Positions 40,357 to 52,479 of a DNA stretch of 64,000 bases are shown here, one piece after another. Source of the stretch: Eopsaltria australis. Lineage: Eukaryota > Chordata > Aves > Passeriformes > Petroicidae. The DNA lies in contig JAVTVJ010000558.1 of the NCBI GenBank assembly GCA_034509425.1, positions 1 to 64,000 of the forward strand, in the 5' to 3' direction. The position numbers and the translations under genes were made by a program. The stretch's first letter is position 1. Each line of letters opens with the position of its first letter. The notes beneath the pieces are model-generated. The model did not search any database and had not been told where the DNA came from. It worked only from the letters and a program-made list of their open reading frames with translations.

Positions 40357-43092
40357 CTGAAGGATGCCTTTTTCTGCATTCCTGTGCATAAAAACAGCCA
40401 AGAGCTTTTTGCTTTTGAGTGGGAGAATCCTGAGACAGGGAGGAAAAGTCAACTTACTTGGCCCGTCTTGCCCCAGGGGTACAAGAACAGTCCCACAGTG
40501 TTTGGAAATCAGCTAGCAAAGGAACTAGAGGACTGGAAAAGACAGGAGCCAGAGGGAGTTATTCTTCAATATGTGGATGACATCCTGATTGCGGCTAAAA
40601 CCAGGGATGACTGCATTAAATTTACCATCAGTTTATTAAACTTTTTGGGACTGAGTGGGTACAGAGTTTCTAAGGACAAAGAACAGATTGCCAAAGAAGC
40701 AGTAATTTACTTGGGGCTCGAGATCTTTCGTGGACATCGACAGCTCAGCAAAGAACGGAAAGAAGCCATCTGCCAACTCCCAGAGCCCCGCACTGTGAGG
40801 GAGATGCAAGCTTTCCTGGGAATGGTAGGTTGGTGTCGTTTGTGGATAGCAAATTATGGACTGCTAGTAAAACCCCTATATGGAGCATTCAAAGCAGCTG
40901 AAAATGGAATTATCATATGGACAGAAAAGACAAGGGCAGCTTTTAAACAGCTGAAACACTCCCTAATGTCAGCTCCAGCACTGGGATTGCCAGACTTAAC
41001 TAAATCTTTTGAACTGTTTACTTATGAAAGATTGAATGTTGCTTTAGGGGTACTAGCTCAGCGCCTCGGGAACCAACGGAGAGCTGTGGCTTACTTTTCC
41101 AAACAGCTAGACAATGTTGCCCAAGGGTGGCCGGGGTGTTTGAAAGCCGTGGCATCTACTGTTGTCTTGATCCAAGAGGCCCGAAAACTCACCCTTGGAC
41201 GGCACATTGTAGTGTATGTACCCCATGCTGTAGCAGCTGTGCTCGAGCAAAAGGGGGGACGTTGGCTGTCCAGCAACCGGATGCTTAATTATCAATCATT
41301 GTTACTAGAACAGGATGATGTCACCTTGAAAACAACTTCTGTTTTTAATCCTGCCATGTTTCTGTCTTCCACGTTAACTGACAATGTCTCTGAGCATGAT
41401 TGTTTGCAGACAATAGAAGAGGTCTACTCCAGCCAAACAGATCTGAAGGATGTGCCCCTAGACAATCCAGACTGGGAGCTTTTTACAGACGGAAGCAGCT
41501 TTATGAGAAATAGTAAAAGGATGACAGGCTATGCAGTGACCACTCAAGACAAGGTAATTGAGGCGAAGGCCCTGCCAGCAGATGTGTCATCACAGAAAGC
41601 TGAGCTGATTGCACTGACAAGGGCCCTGGACCTGAGTGAAGGGAAGAAGGTAAATATATAGACCGACTCTAAATATGCGTTTAGTGTCGTCCATGCCCAT
41701 GGAGCCATCTGGAAAGAAAGAGGACTGCTGAACGCTCAAGGTAATCAAATTAAACACGCTGAACAAATACTTGCCCTCTTGGAGAGTGTTAGAAAACCCA
41801 GAGAAGTAGCTATTATGCACTGCAGAGGTCACCAAAAAGGGAAAACCACTCCAGAATTGGGAAATCGCTTTGCTGACAAAGCGGCAAAAGGAGTTGCAGA
41901 AAAAGGTATCCTTGCAAGAATTCCCAAAAAGGAAGTAAACTTATCAGGGATCATCCCAAAGTATGATCAAGCAGATCAGAAGCTTATTAAATCTCTCAAG
42001 GCTGAGATCACAGAAGGTGGGTGGGCTGTCACACCAACAAATCAAGTTGTAGTCCCACCCCTGATTCTTCGAGAGCTAGCTCAGAGAGAACATGAAAACA
42101 CACATTTTGGGACTGAAAACCTTCTAAAACACCTAAAAAAGGTAGTAATAGGAAAAGGAATGACTGAAATTGTACAAACAGTAGTAGGCAAATGTGAAGT
42201 CTGCTGCAAAAACAACCCTGATACAAGGAAAAGAGTTGTGTTAGGAGTAACAAAAGCAGGGGATCTTCCTGGAGATTACTGGCAAATAGATTTTGCTGAA
42301 TTACCACGTAGAGAAGGATACCGGTACATACTGGTATTAGTTGACACTTTTAGTGGATGGCCCGAAGCTTACCCTTGTCGCACTAACACAGCCAAAGAAG
42401 TGGCAAAAATTTTGCTCAATCATATAATTCCAAGGTTCGGGGTTCCCCTGGGAATGTCATCGGATAGGGGACCACACTTTGTTGCCACAGTAATTAAAGA
42501 AATCAGTCAGATTTTAGGAATTACTTGGGATCTGCATACACCTTATAGACCCCAAGCGAGTGGTAAAGTTGAACGTATGAATGGAACCCTTAAAACACAA
42601 ATTAGCAAAATTTGTCAAGAAACATCTATGACATAGGTTCAGGCCTTGCCTATAGCTTTACTAAGGATCCGCATACAGCCAAGGCAGAGGGATAACATCA
42701 GTCCCTATGAAATACTTTATGGTAGGCCATACCAGATTCCACACATTCCAGGTGAAATTCATATAAAAGGGAAACTTGATTTACAGAGATATCTAATGGC
42801 TTTAAGTTCCACTTTGCAGAAGCTCCAGAATTACATCGTGCTATCCAGACCCATCGGACTGGACACACCTGCACATCTTTTCCAACCTGGAGACTGGGTC
42901 TATATCAAGTAGTGGGACAATGAACCTCTACAAGCTAAGTGGAAAGGACCATTCCAAGTCCTGCTGACTACCCTCACTGCTGTCAAAGTCTCTGGCAAAG
43001 GACCCTGGATCCACTACTCCAGAGTCAAGAAAGCTTCTGCTCCTGAAACAACTGAGAAAACAAAGAGTGATGCAGAAGAGACCGTGATTTAA
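40357..43092 (+). pseudogene. pol: pol of G: RT palm to integrase, several nonsense codons
   Basis: Resumes the G reverse transcriptase after E3, in the frame it had before the insertion. RT: 'LPQGYKNSP', 'YVDDILIA', 'FLGMVGWCR'. RNase H: 'ELFTDGSSF' and 'KAELIALTRAL', then an in-frame TAG at 41659-41661 just before 'TDSKYAFSVVHA'. Integrase: HHCC ('HENTH', 'CEVC'), catalytic 'WQIDFAELP', 'SSDRGPHF' and 'GKVERMNGTLK', a TAG at 42634-42636, a second TAG at 42910-42912, and then the C-terminal domain to TAA at 43090-43092. No frameshift was found, only stop codons. Clearly gammaretrovirus-like in RT and integrase motifs. Inactive as it stands. Confidence 0.92.
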
Positions 43093-43181
43093 ATAATGCT
43101 TCAGTGCTTAAAGAACTGCTCATAGTAATCATAGTCACAATTCTTCTATATCTACTGTTGTTAAATATTTACTGTTATTAA
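43083..43181 (+). pseudogene. env: possible env transmembrane-anchor remnant of G
   Basis: A frame overlapping the pol end has no ATG and encodes a strongly hydrophobic stretch 'LLIVIIVTILLYLLLL' followed by a TAA at 43179-43181. It lies where the env C-terminus would be, and only about 110 nt of AT-rich sequence separates it from the 3' LTR. I read it as the membrane anchor left after loss of env, but it is short and could be chance. Confidence 0.4.
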
Positions 43182-43276
43182 GTGTATATTATTAATAGAT
43201 TATTAATCTAGATTATTAATAGATAGTAGGTATTTAGAATAGAGACTTGACAAGGTAGAGGCCTTGTCAAGCCTCT

Positions 43277-43289
43277 AAAAGGGGGGAAA
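43277..43289 (+). promoter_or_regulatory. polypurine tract of G
   Basis: AAAAGGGGGGAAA directly before the 3' LTR TG. Confidence 0.9.
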
Positions 43290-43717
43290 TGATGCCTTAG
43301 GTTTTAACTTCTTATTTTTCTACATCAGGAGTGCTCTAAAACTCCATAAATTGTCATCTAGTGTTCTGTTACTGTCATTTAGACAAAACAATTTCTCTCG
43401 GGGCTGGAGTTTCAAGGGCATACTGTTTTTTCCAAAAGCCCAAAATGTAAACACCCATGGACAGCAGCGAAGAGAAGAAGGGAACAAGCTGGGGATGGGA
43501 CTTCAAGACCCGAAACTGTAATTGGACAATGGGTTTCTGATATGCAGATGAACCAAAGGTATATCTGTCCCAAAAACACGTGCTAGGTGTCCATTTTAGG
43601 TGTAGTCTCTGAGAGACTCTTGCATGGCCCAAAGTGTACCTTGTTTTAATAAATACTTCTTTTATTCTTTTAACTCTGTCCAGCTTCTGTTTCAGGTCAG
43701 CCTTTTGTAAGGCATCA
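43290..43717 (+). repeat. 3' LTR of G (class I)
   Basis: 428 bp, TGATGCCTT...AAGGCATCA, followed by the CCAG duplication. Differs from the 5' LTR at a single base. Confidence 0.95.
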
Positions 43718-43721
43718 CCAG

Positions 43722-46700
43722 AAGCAGCATGCTGCTACTTGAACAGCATTTTGAGTTTTTTCCTGACCACTTTCTTTCTCACCAGAGCTTTAATCACTGA
43801 AAAGGAAGTGGCACTATGACAGAGTAGTTATTCTGGGGATAGCAACTTGGTTTTGGACACCATCTTTCTTCAGCCTGTTGGTCTGTTGGGTCCTTTGGGA
43901 CCACTGGAACTGCTAAATGCCATGTGGGAGTTACACTTGCACTTTGGTTGTGTGATGGAATGGAGACTGTAGTTTCCCAGGAAAAATGGCATTAGAAAGG
44001 AGCTTGCCAGAGCCAGACCATTAAATTTGCTGTTGCTCCTGGCTGGTATCTGGTGAGCCTTCAGGAAGGAGGGGAGATAGATGGAAGCACTATAGCTGAA
44101 ATAAATTGTCATACTTGGACAGGTTGTGTACTCCTGCTTTTGTACATCTGTGCAGTGAACAGAAGAGCATGATGTCTCTGCTGGTTTTAATTAACTCAGT
44201 AATAATAAAAATCACAAATATCAGCAGTAGGAAAATACATGCATGTTTTCTTATGGCTCTTGGCAGTTTATATAGACTTCTCTGAAACGAATGTCTCGTC
44301 TTCATTCCTATTGCTATCTGTACTAACCAGATTAAACTAGTAGAGCTATGACTCCTTCTATTGTAACAATTTCTTAATTTACAGTACAGTCAAGCCCTAA
44401 GCCCTTGAAGGGGCAAAAAAATGGCATAATTAAATTTTCCTGAAGAGCCATTTTAATAGCAAGAAGGATTGCATGAGCATTTAGCTTTGTTTTCTTTTGT
44501 TTATCTTTTTCTTATTTTATTTTAATCTTCCAGAATATGTACTAATCTCAAAGAATTATTTCTTGCTTTCTGGAAAGTATTACCTCCACTTCCCCTATTC
44601 CCTTCCCATTTTTTGCTACTTAATTCTACTCACTGGAACTAAATTCCAAGAGGAAATATTGTCATTGGATTAATGTAATAAATTAACAGATTTCTCACTA
44701 TTGCTGTGTACAGATGTTCAGTGTAAATTATGTGTAAGAAAAGCTATTGGAAATAGTGCATCAGGGATTAAAATATCCCTTTGGTTTCTGCTCTCAACAG
44801 ATTCCTGTAAGACTTGAGTAACCCTTAAAATGTTTTGGATTGGAAGTTCTGGGGGAACAAATAATTTAACATATTCTTTCACCATCAATAAGAACGTGGA
44901 TTAAATTAATGGAAGTCAGAAGAAATGCATTTGCATAAATATTAATATGCAAGAAGTGTCTATTTCTCAGCAGGAAACAAGTGCTGATGTCACAATTCAG
45001 TTTTGTGATACACTCTGCCACTCTTCTTTGCTGATCTTTTACAAATTGTTAGCTGCTCCTTAAATATATAAAAAAGAAAATTTTGTTGAAAATTAGTACA
45101 ATACATTTTGTTCTTTTCCTGTCCTATTCCTTAGCAATTTTGAAAAGTTAGCTATAAATAGGTTATTATTTAGAATGAATCATTGTTCATTAAAGAGTTC
45201 TAATGATTAAATGTGTTAACACAATTATGTGTAATCTATTAAGCATGAAATGTATTCAAAAAAAGACATACATGTTTCATAAAAGTCCCTAAGAGTGAAG
45301 TATTATAGACTAATAATAGAGGAAAATTTAGATAGAAAGTTAAATTTAAAATCAAAATGTTCCAATCGCGAATTTTATTCTCTTTAAAGACTTCAGTAAA
45401 AGGTATTTATTAATTTCTTCATTCCCTTCTGACTTATTTCCTCTACAATTATCAGACAGGTTTATTTTTTTCTGACACTTTTTATGCTTTTTCTAGCTTT
45501 TTTTGCTTTAGTCACTTCCTTATGAATTATGGAGAATGCACACAGAAGCCATATAAAGTTGTTCAATAATTTCAACTCTAGCATTTCATTTGCTAGTAAG
45601 TTTGCCAAACTTTAACTGTTTGAACTAAAATGTTGCCTCCCACGTAATTACACTGGTGATGGAAGGGGAAAGAAGTTTCAATCAAATGTGATTTGTCTGG
45701 GGATTTTTGAGGATGGGAAAACTGCATCTATTTGCCAATGACAGTAAATATTGCACTGAGTTATATTTTCTGTCAAAAAACCACAGTGAGGTCATTCTGA
45801 TGTCAGAAATACACTTGGTGTGACACCTGTGGATATTTGGCCAAATTGTGAACCTTCTTAAATCTCAAGAGTCTCATTAGAGCCACATTCACAATAGAGA
45901 CTATTGGTGTTGGGAAACTAGCTGAAGATTTAATTTGAACTGGGCATGTTGAAATCCAGGACTGGAAGGTGTGAGCAGAATTTTCCTTAGAATTTTCCTG
46001 CCCCTTTCAGCTGTCAGGAACTATTGTCATATTAGATACAGAAAAATGGGTATGAACTTGTCCTTTTTTTCCTGTATTGCTGCCTAGAAAGGGAGGACAC
46101 ACCAATGTGTGGAACCAAAAGTCGTAGAAAGCTAAAGGAAGGGTAGAAATGACTAGAAGATTAGGGTGAAGAACTAGGTGAAAGCTTGATGAAGATAAAC
46201 ATTTTGCTTAGGCATGTCTTAGACTCTTAACAACAGTACTCTTGTCCCTGAGATGTGGAAATAATAACGTCAGTAAATCTCACAGAGGTGCTGTCAAGAG
46301 TTTTCATGATCATCTCCAGTATATTCAGGTATTATACACAGCACAAAAACAGTCACAAAGAAATAGATAAAAATATATTCAGAAGTGAATGATGTACAGT
46401 AAATACAGGGCTCCATACTGAGTGATAGAAACCACAACGTATCAATTACAGTATTCAAAATATCTGTCCATCATAACTACTAAAAAATAGGTACCCTATG
46501 GAAAACTAATTGCAATCATAGTATTTAAAAAAATCCTTAAAAACTGTCAGATACTTATGAAGCCCTGATTCATAAACCATCCTCAAATCTTAGCAAAAAA
46601 GCAAAAGGAGCAGTCACAAATCAGTAAGATATTTATATGTTCTGAGGTTTCCAGTCATCACTGTCAAATGTCTTCGTAACTTACCTCTTGCATACAGTCT

Positions 46701-49700
46701 CGAGCATAAGGAGCAGGCAAAGGAAAGACAGGAATTCAGTGTGTGTGTTACTGTGCTTCACACTATTGTATAAGATTTTCCAACCTTCATTTGAAGACAG
46801 ACTTTTTTTTAACACACCCCTTAACCTACATATGTGTTTAGATCACAGTAGAATATCTGGAAGACTTTTAGAGGTAAATGATGCTTTATCATTTCAGTAT
46901 GTTAATTAGAAAACATTGCTATTTTAATTGCAGAAGTGTGTATTGTTAGCAAAAGAAAGAGAGCCTAATGTACTTTATATGTCCTCTGTTGACTGATTTC
47001 CCTTTAATTTGTAGCACATTTTCTTTACACTAGTTTGTGTGCTTAGATGTGTCCTCATTCGACTTTTGGCTCAAGCAAATAACTCCAGAAATGAAGGATA
47101 TGCCTGCTGAGATCACTTCCTGCTGAAGTCTGGTTTCTTGGCTGGGAAACTGGCTTCTCTTGTTCCTGCTGGAAAGTATTTACAATGGGGATGCTGTAGT
47201 ATAGTGGCAAAGTTATTCCAGGACATGTTCACGAGTATAAATAGACATATGAATAGTTATGCTAAAGAATCATAGAAGGCAATGAAACTAAAACCTACTC
47301 ATAATAATTTTCAGGTTTTGAATTGCTGTGTTAGGAGTCCTATGGCCAACTCATCACTAAAGGATGTTGGTGTCCCAGACAGGGAATGACCATCCTCTAT
47401 TTCTGCTAATAAAATGGCTTCTATGAATAGTCAATTATCTAAATACCATGAAAAGTTATAGTGATACACCAAATATTATTCTTGTGAAAGCTATATTTAT
47501 GTCAAAATTCATTTGAGTGCACTTAATACAGGCAGGGTCCCTGTGTGGTGTTTGCTCTCATGCTGCTGGTCCCAGAAGTGCTGTGTGCAGCAGTGCTGGA
47601 ACTTGGGAAAAGCCGTGTCTGCAAGGCATGCTTGTTCTGTGGAGCAGGGCCTGGAGGCACAGGCACAGGCATGAGGAGCTGGAAACAGCTGGGAAGCGAA
47701 CTGGTGTTTGGTTGCATCATTAGACTGCTTATTCCTCACCTCAGGACTGGTAGAACAATTCTGCACCATCTTTCCTAAAGTGGTTACTTTAGTGGATAGA
47801 AAAAGCTGTTTTCATGAGTTGAATCTGTGATTGCTTCTGTGTGCTATCTTCAGGTATTTCTATTGCTCAGGAAGAAATTTTTTGTACTGCCCTGTGTGCA
47901 AAGGAAAATACAGAAATCTTAGCAGTGTGTAATCCATTTTAGCTTTTGTTATTAGGACCTGCGTAGTTAAATCTAATGGCACCTGTTTTCTGTAGTTGAT
48001 ACTCTGGCATATTTACTTATTACTTATTGGAAAAGTGGTAGTATGACCTTTTCTTTTGACCTCTTTCATACCTAACCATAAGATTTAAATGTATTCTTAT
48101 TACCAAAGTTATTTCCTGTGTTCTGCTGCTTGTGCTGGCATCTCTTATGCATATCTACTTATTTTAAAACTCCGATAATTGTAAAAAAATTAACAATCCA
48201 ATGATAACAAATAATAGCAAATTTTTATTAAAGATAAACTTTTCTTACTTTTTCTTTGAGTTGCTGCTCTACCTTTCTGAAAAGAACACCCCAACAAACA
48301 GATCTACAGGAAAATCATGCAAATAATATTGATTTGTCAGAAACATTCCATTAAGTAAATGATTAAGGAATTCCTTTGTCTTTATGAATTAATGTGTTTA
48401 TAATGCACTGGTATCCAATATATATACAAGAATGTGCAAATAAGTATGTAGTTCCTGCTCATATTACTGTTGTCATCATTGTTATGTTTTTCCCAGAAAC
48501 AGATTTGAAGTCCCTCTGGCTTCTTCCTTTTTCTGAGTGAACCAGAGTCTTGGGCAGCCTGCCAAGCAGATGAGATTGCTAACTTATAACTAGTTTGTGC
48601 TCATTGGCCCCCCATGCCTTTGGTGTATTACCTTTCTCTCAAACAGAGGCAGAGTTTTAGTGCATTTGTGTGAACCTTGAGTCAAAATGAGGTGCTCCAG
48701 CCTGTGTCCTCCTGTACAAAACACCTCACCAGCCAGTGCTCATCTTAGATCTCCAAATCCCCTTTGTGCTTCATGGCATGCATGTACTACACAGCATGAC
48801 AGACTGTTGATAGTATGGATGTTGCTAAAACATTAGCATTAAATTGTGATAAAGGAGATAATACTATCATTTATTTTCAAGTTTATATTGGTGTGAAGAG
48901 ACATACCTCCCCAGTCCCTCATGAAGTGTATTGAGCTTCATATTTAAACTGTTACTTCAGTGCAGCAGCAAAGTCTATATATGAGGCAAGAGCCCAGTAT
49001 CAGTAACATAGGCACTGTGCAGTTCTGTAGAAAGAACTTGGTCTTTATTTAGGTATTCAACATTAGGAAACATTTGTTCACAAGAGCAAAAAGACCCAGT
49101 GGAAAGGCATCTTTTCAACTGGCAGATTTTCAACTATTTCTGATGAATTAAACTGACCTTTAGAAATACATGCCTGGGCTGGCACTAAAGCCAGAGTTTC
49201 TATTTTTTTAGTGTGTGTGTGTATATATGAAGGAAACAGTGAGCAGGGTTAGGAGCTATTGTTTGAGGCCAGTCAGGCACTTGCAGCAGGTACACCCTGT
49301 ATGCACAGCAGTGAGTGATGGCACTTCCCCAGCTACACTCCCTTCCTGCATGCAGAATAGAGCACCAAGCTGTGCAACCAGCACTGACAAGGTGTTTGGG
49401 GCAAGGAACACTGTGATCTTTCTTAAGGCAACTCTGGCATTCTAATGATCTGAAAGGTTATGTTGAATTATAACAATATCTGTAGACAGTCCACTGAAGG
49501 AAAGAAGTGGGGAGAAGTCTTCGGGTGTTTGGTTGGTTAGTTTCTTTCCAAGAAAAACATGCCAAGTTTAACATTTTTATTTTAAAAACTAGTGCAGATG
49601 GGAAAATTCTAATAAGAATTCAGAATTTTGTTACCTAAATGAATCTTTATATACATACAAAGACTTCTGTCTTGTATCCAGTTGTCTTATAAGTATTTAC

Positions 49701-51718
49701 TGTATTACAAACAAATAACCTAGAGACAAAAGGTCATATATTTAGTGCTTAGAATGAAGACCATACTTTCAGAGAAACTCAGATTGTGTTAATAAACTGG
49801 AAGGATTAATTTTTTTGAGAAAAGTTCAGTGTATAAACTGGTGGATGTGTTGAAAATCCACACTTGGAAAATCTTTGAAAAACTTGAAAAATGCTGTTTT
49901 GGAGCAGTTAGAAGCTGAGGCCCAAGCTCTTTTGAAGGTGGAACTTGTCAGAGGAGAGAACTCCAACAGTGATTCCAAAGCTTGCTTCATAACATAAGCA
50001 ATAGAAAATAGCAGTTCCAAAGCCCTGATTCATCTTGATTTTAGCCACCTGAATGAAATGTTTAAATTAGAACTAATATTGTAATCAGCTCTCTCTACAG
50101 AGAACACTGAGAGTAAGAAGCACTTCAGAGTTAGTAACATCCAACAGGAAAACCTTACTCTCTGTAGGTGTTTTATTTAAATTTCAGTCAAATCTGCATA
50201 CAAGCTCTTTTCCTTCTGTCTACTATCTTATTTTTTTTTTATTCCACAGAGGGACTTTTGACATTTTTGTACCATCAAATATGTGATGGAAAAGAAACAA
50301 TCTTGTGTCTAAAGCATTGCAGGCCAATTGACGAGAAGACTAGGTGTAGGATCTTGCCACAGGAATGGGACTCTTGCCAGGAAGTAGCAACGAAGAAAGA
50401 GCACAAAACCTTTACATATTTATTTGCCTGGTATCTCCTAAATGCATGTGCATGATGAAGACTCAAGGCTAGAACAAGTACTCAGATAAGACCATCAAGT
50501 TGTCAGCTAAACTTCAATTAAATGTTAAGCATAAAACTTTAAAAATTCATTTGGACTTTTGAACTACACTGCAGTATAGCTAATATTTTTACATTTTTTT
50601 TCTGTGCCAGAAAGGAATAATTGCCTTTGTTGGAACTAGCAGTAGCTGGCAGGCATATAAAAATTTTGTTAGTTAAGAGATGTTTGAAGGTTACTTATAG
50701 TTACCTGTTGTCTCAGTTATGTGAAAGACTGGGAAGAAAGAAACGCAACCGATGCAAAAAAAAATCTTCAATCGATTTGGTTAGACTGAACAGTTAATAG
50801 CAGGAGATAAAAAAAGATTAGTATAAGAAACAGCGTAAGTATTGCATGTTTAGAGTGGAGCAATAGATTGTTTCAGGATAAGTATAGGTATAAATCTTTT
50901 GCAATGGTTACTAAGTCATGTACCAACCACAAAGCAAAAGAATATCCATGCTTTTATTTGGCAACTGAAAGCTATTGCGAAATTTCCAACTAGTTCACTC
51001 TAAGAGTCACGAAAAGAGTACTGTTTTAATGACTGCCTGTCTCTTGTTTGGTGTTCAATTGTGATGGAAAGACTTCAGAAAAAGACTATGCCTGGGTTTT
51101 TAACTTTCTGAAGCAAAAGTTAAAAAATCTCATGATTTTGTGATCTGAGAACAGAAGGTGGAAAAAGTAAGGTATACCAGATTCTGCAGAAGCATTAAGC
51201 AGGTCGTTCTCCATCTGAAGGAAAAAGACACAGTACGATACTGAAACACAGTACTTACTTACAAATTGACTGTCTTATATTCTGTAATTAAAGCAAGTAC
51301 TTGTAAAATTTAGAAAAACCTGTTTAATATACTGTTAAAAATGTAGACTAATGCTCAGAAAATCTTATTTTTTATTTTTTTGCTGTTTGTATTCTTTTGA
51401 GCTAAACATGTTCCATTTTTTTTTAACAAACCTGCAGTAATGAGTTGAATCCTGAAATGGTCAGGCAGAAATTAAATTTCCTCATATCGCTGTGTATCTT
51501 TATAAGGACACTCTCTACGACAAAAGGGAATGCCGAAGAAAAGAGATGATCTATGTTTATTCCTAAGGAAACCTCTACTCTGCCTACATATGTTGATGAA
51601 GCTATTATTGCCTCTTACCTGGTATCTTATTCTTGAAGTCTGTCCTTTCAATTGCCAGGTGACTGTTTTGTTTTCATCACTGGGAACAGCAAAATATTTT
51701 AGACAATGCAATGCAATA
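43722..51718. other. AT-rich non-coding DNA, 8 kb
   Basis: The longest LTR-free stretch in the window. No open frame over 95 codons, no splice-bounded conserved exon, tRNA or rRNA recognised by eye. Base composition is AT-rich and CpG-poor, like 21777-26144. Confidence 0.6.
51477..51555 (+). repeat. diverged direct repeat, copy 1
   Basis: Resembles 55438-55508, sharing 'TTCCTCA', 'AAGGACA', 'AGAAAAGAGA' and 'AAGGGAATG' in the same order with many differences. The two copies lie on either side of element N. Origin unknown. Confidence 0.55.
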
Positions 51719-51724
51719 CCAATT

Positions 51725-52296
51725 TGTTGCGTTCCCTGCTTCAGTCCCACCCTGGTACCGGCGGCGGAGTCCTAGCCCTATCCTAGGATGCCGTTCGCCC
51801 TCGGGAAGGCACCCTCGGAGTGCTGACTATGAGCACAGCTGGCCCGCGTTCGGTCCGGGGAGATGTTGCCCCCGGAGCGTGGTGAAACAGCAAAGAACTA
51901 CCAGAGAAGGAGGTCTCTTGGTATGTGATTTCGGTAGGTTTATTGCCTCCAAAGGGAGCACATGGACCAAGAGCCAAGAGCAGCTTATTACATCGGTATT
52001 TAAGGGAGGAACAACACCCAATAGGATGAGGGCAGGGGACAATACAGGGGAGGGGCTGGGGTACATGATCAAATGGGGTTTAGGGAGGGGAGGGGAACAG
52101 AGAGAACAACGAATGAACTATGGAGTGACAGGGAATTTCCCAGAGCGGGAATACATAACAGACAAGTCCAGTAACCAATAGCAGGAGCTTGGGTCCGTGG
52201 ATTGGTGGTCCAACTGCTGCCCCTGGGAGCTCCGGGGGGAAACCCTCTGTCCGTGGAACCTGTCCGGAAGTCCTCTGGTTCCGAACCACCGCAACA
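51725..52296 (-). repeat. 3' LTR of N (class II family 'b')
   Basis: 572 bp; in sense orientation TGTTGCGGTG at 52296 to GGAACGCAACA at 51725. Same family as the solo LTRs at 7435-8016 and 10243-10825. The poly(A) signal lies in antisense near 51945 (TTTATTGCC on the plus strand). Confidence 0.93.
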
Positions 52297-52400
52297 TCTC
52301 CCCCTGTCTTTTTACTTAAAGAAAGTGATTTGTTAGTACAATGAAGATAATAACTAAAATCCAAAGCAAAGTCTTGAAAATCTGCAAATAAACAAACAAA
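52297..52400 (-). pseudogene. env: env membrane-anchor remnant and polypurine tract of N
   Basis: Sense reading gives 'FKTLLWILVIIFIVL', matching the anchor region of E1 and E3 env, preceded by an acceptor-like 'TTTATTTGCAG' and followed, after a frame change, by the KKTGGDV-type junction into the LTR. The polypurine tract AGACAGGGGGAGA abuts the LTR at 52297. All SU and most TM sequence is gone. Confidence 0.75.
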
Positions 52401-52479
52401 CATTGTTAAATCATTGTCTCTCTACAGGACTGGGAATGATTGGGGTATGGGAGGTACATGGGGTAGGTTTCAGGAGAGT

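Larger units (their letters stand above)
26149..43717 (+). mobile_element. G: class I (gammaretrovirus-like) provirus with two nested insertions
   Basis: Flanked by the 4-bp duplication CCAG (26145-26148 and 43718-43721), the size typical of gammaretroviruses. LTRs of 428 bp start TGATGCCTT and end AAGGCATCA, a 9-bp inverted repeat, and differ at one position by my reading. Gag, pro and pol lie in a single frame separated by UGA codons. Solo LTR B sits in pro, provirus E3 sits in RT, and env is missing except for a possible anchor remnant. With both insertions and their duplications removed, the ancestral element is about 7.3 kb. Both insertions carry target duplications copied from G coding sequence, which proves the order of events. 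Confidence 0.93.

Noticed and set aside
26577..43289. Retroviral hypermutation (APOBEC-type G to A) as the cause of the stops in G
   Set aside because: Some stops could be G to A at Trp codons, but birds lack APOBEC3, and without a reference copy the direction and context cannot be tested.
47260..47285. 'AAAGAATCATAGAA' as an inverted CR1 end
   Set aside because: Only a short match to the CR1 terminal repeat and no further CR1-like sequence beside it.
47517..47778. Cluster of 65-86 codon frames on both strands near 47.5-47.8 kb
   Set aside because: A locally GC-richer patch with overlapping frames in both directions and no motif; no evidence for a gene.
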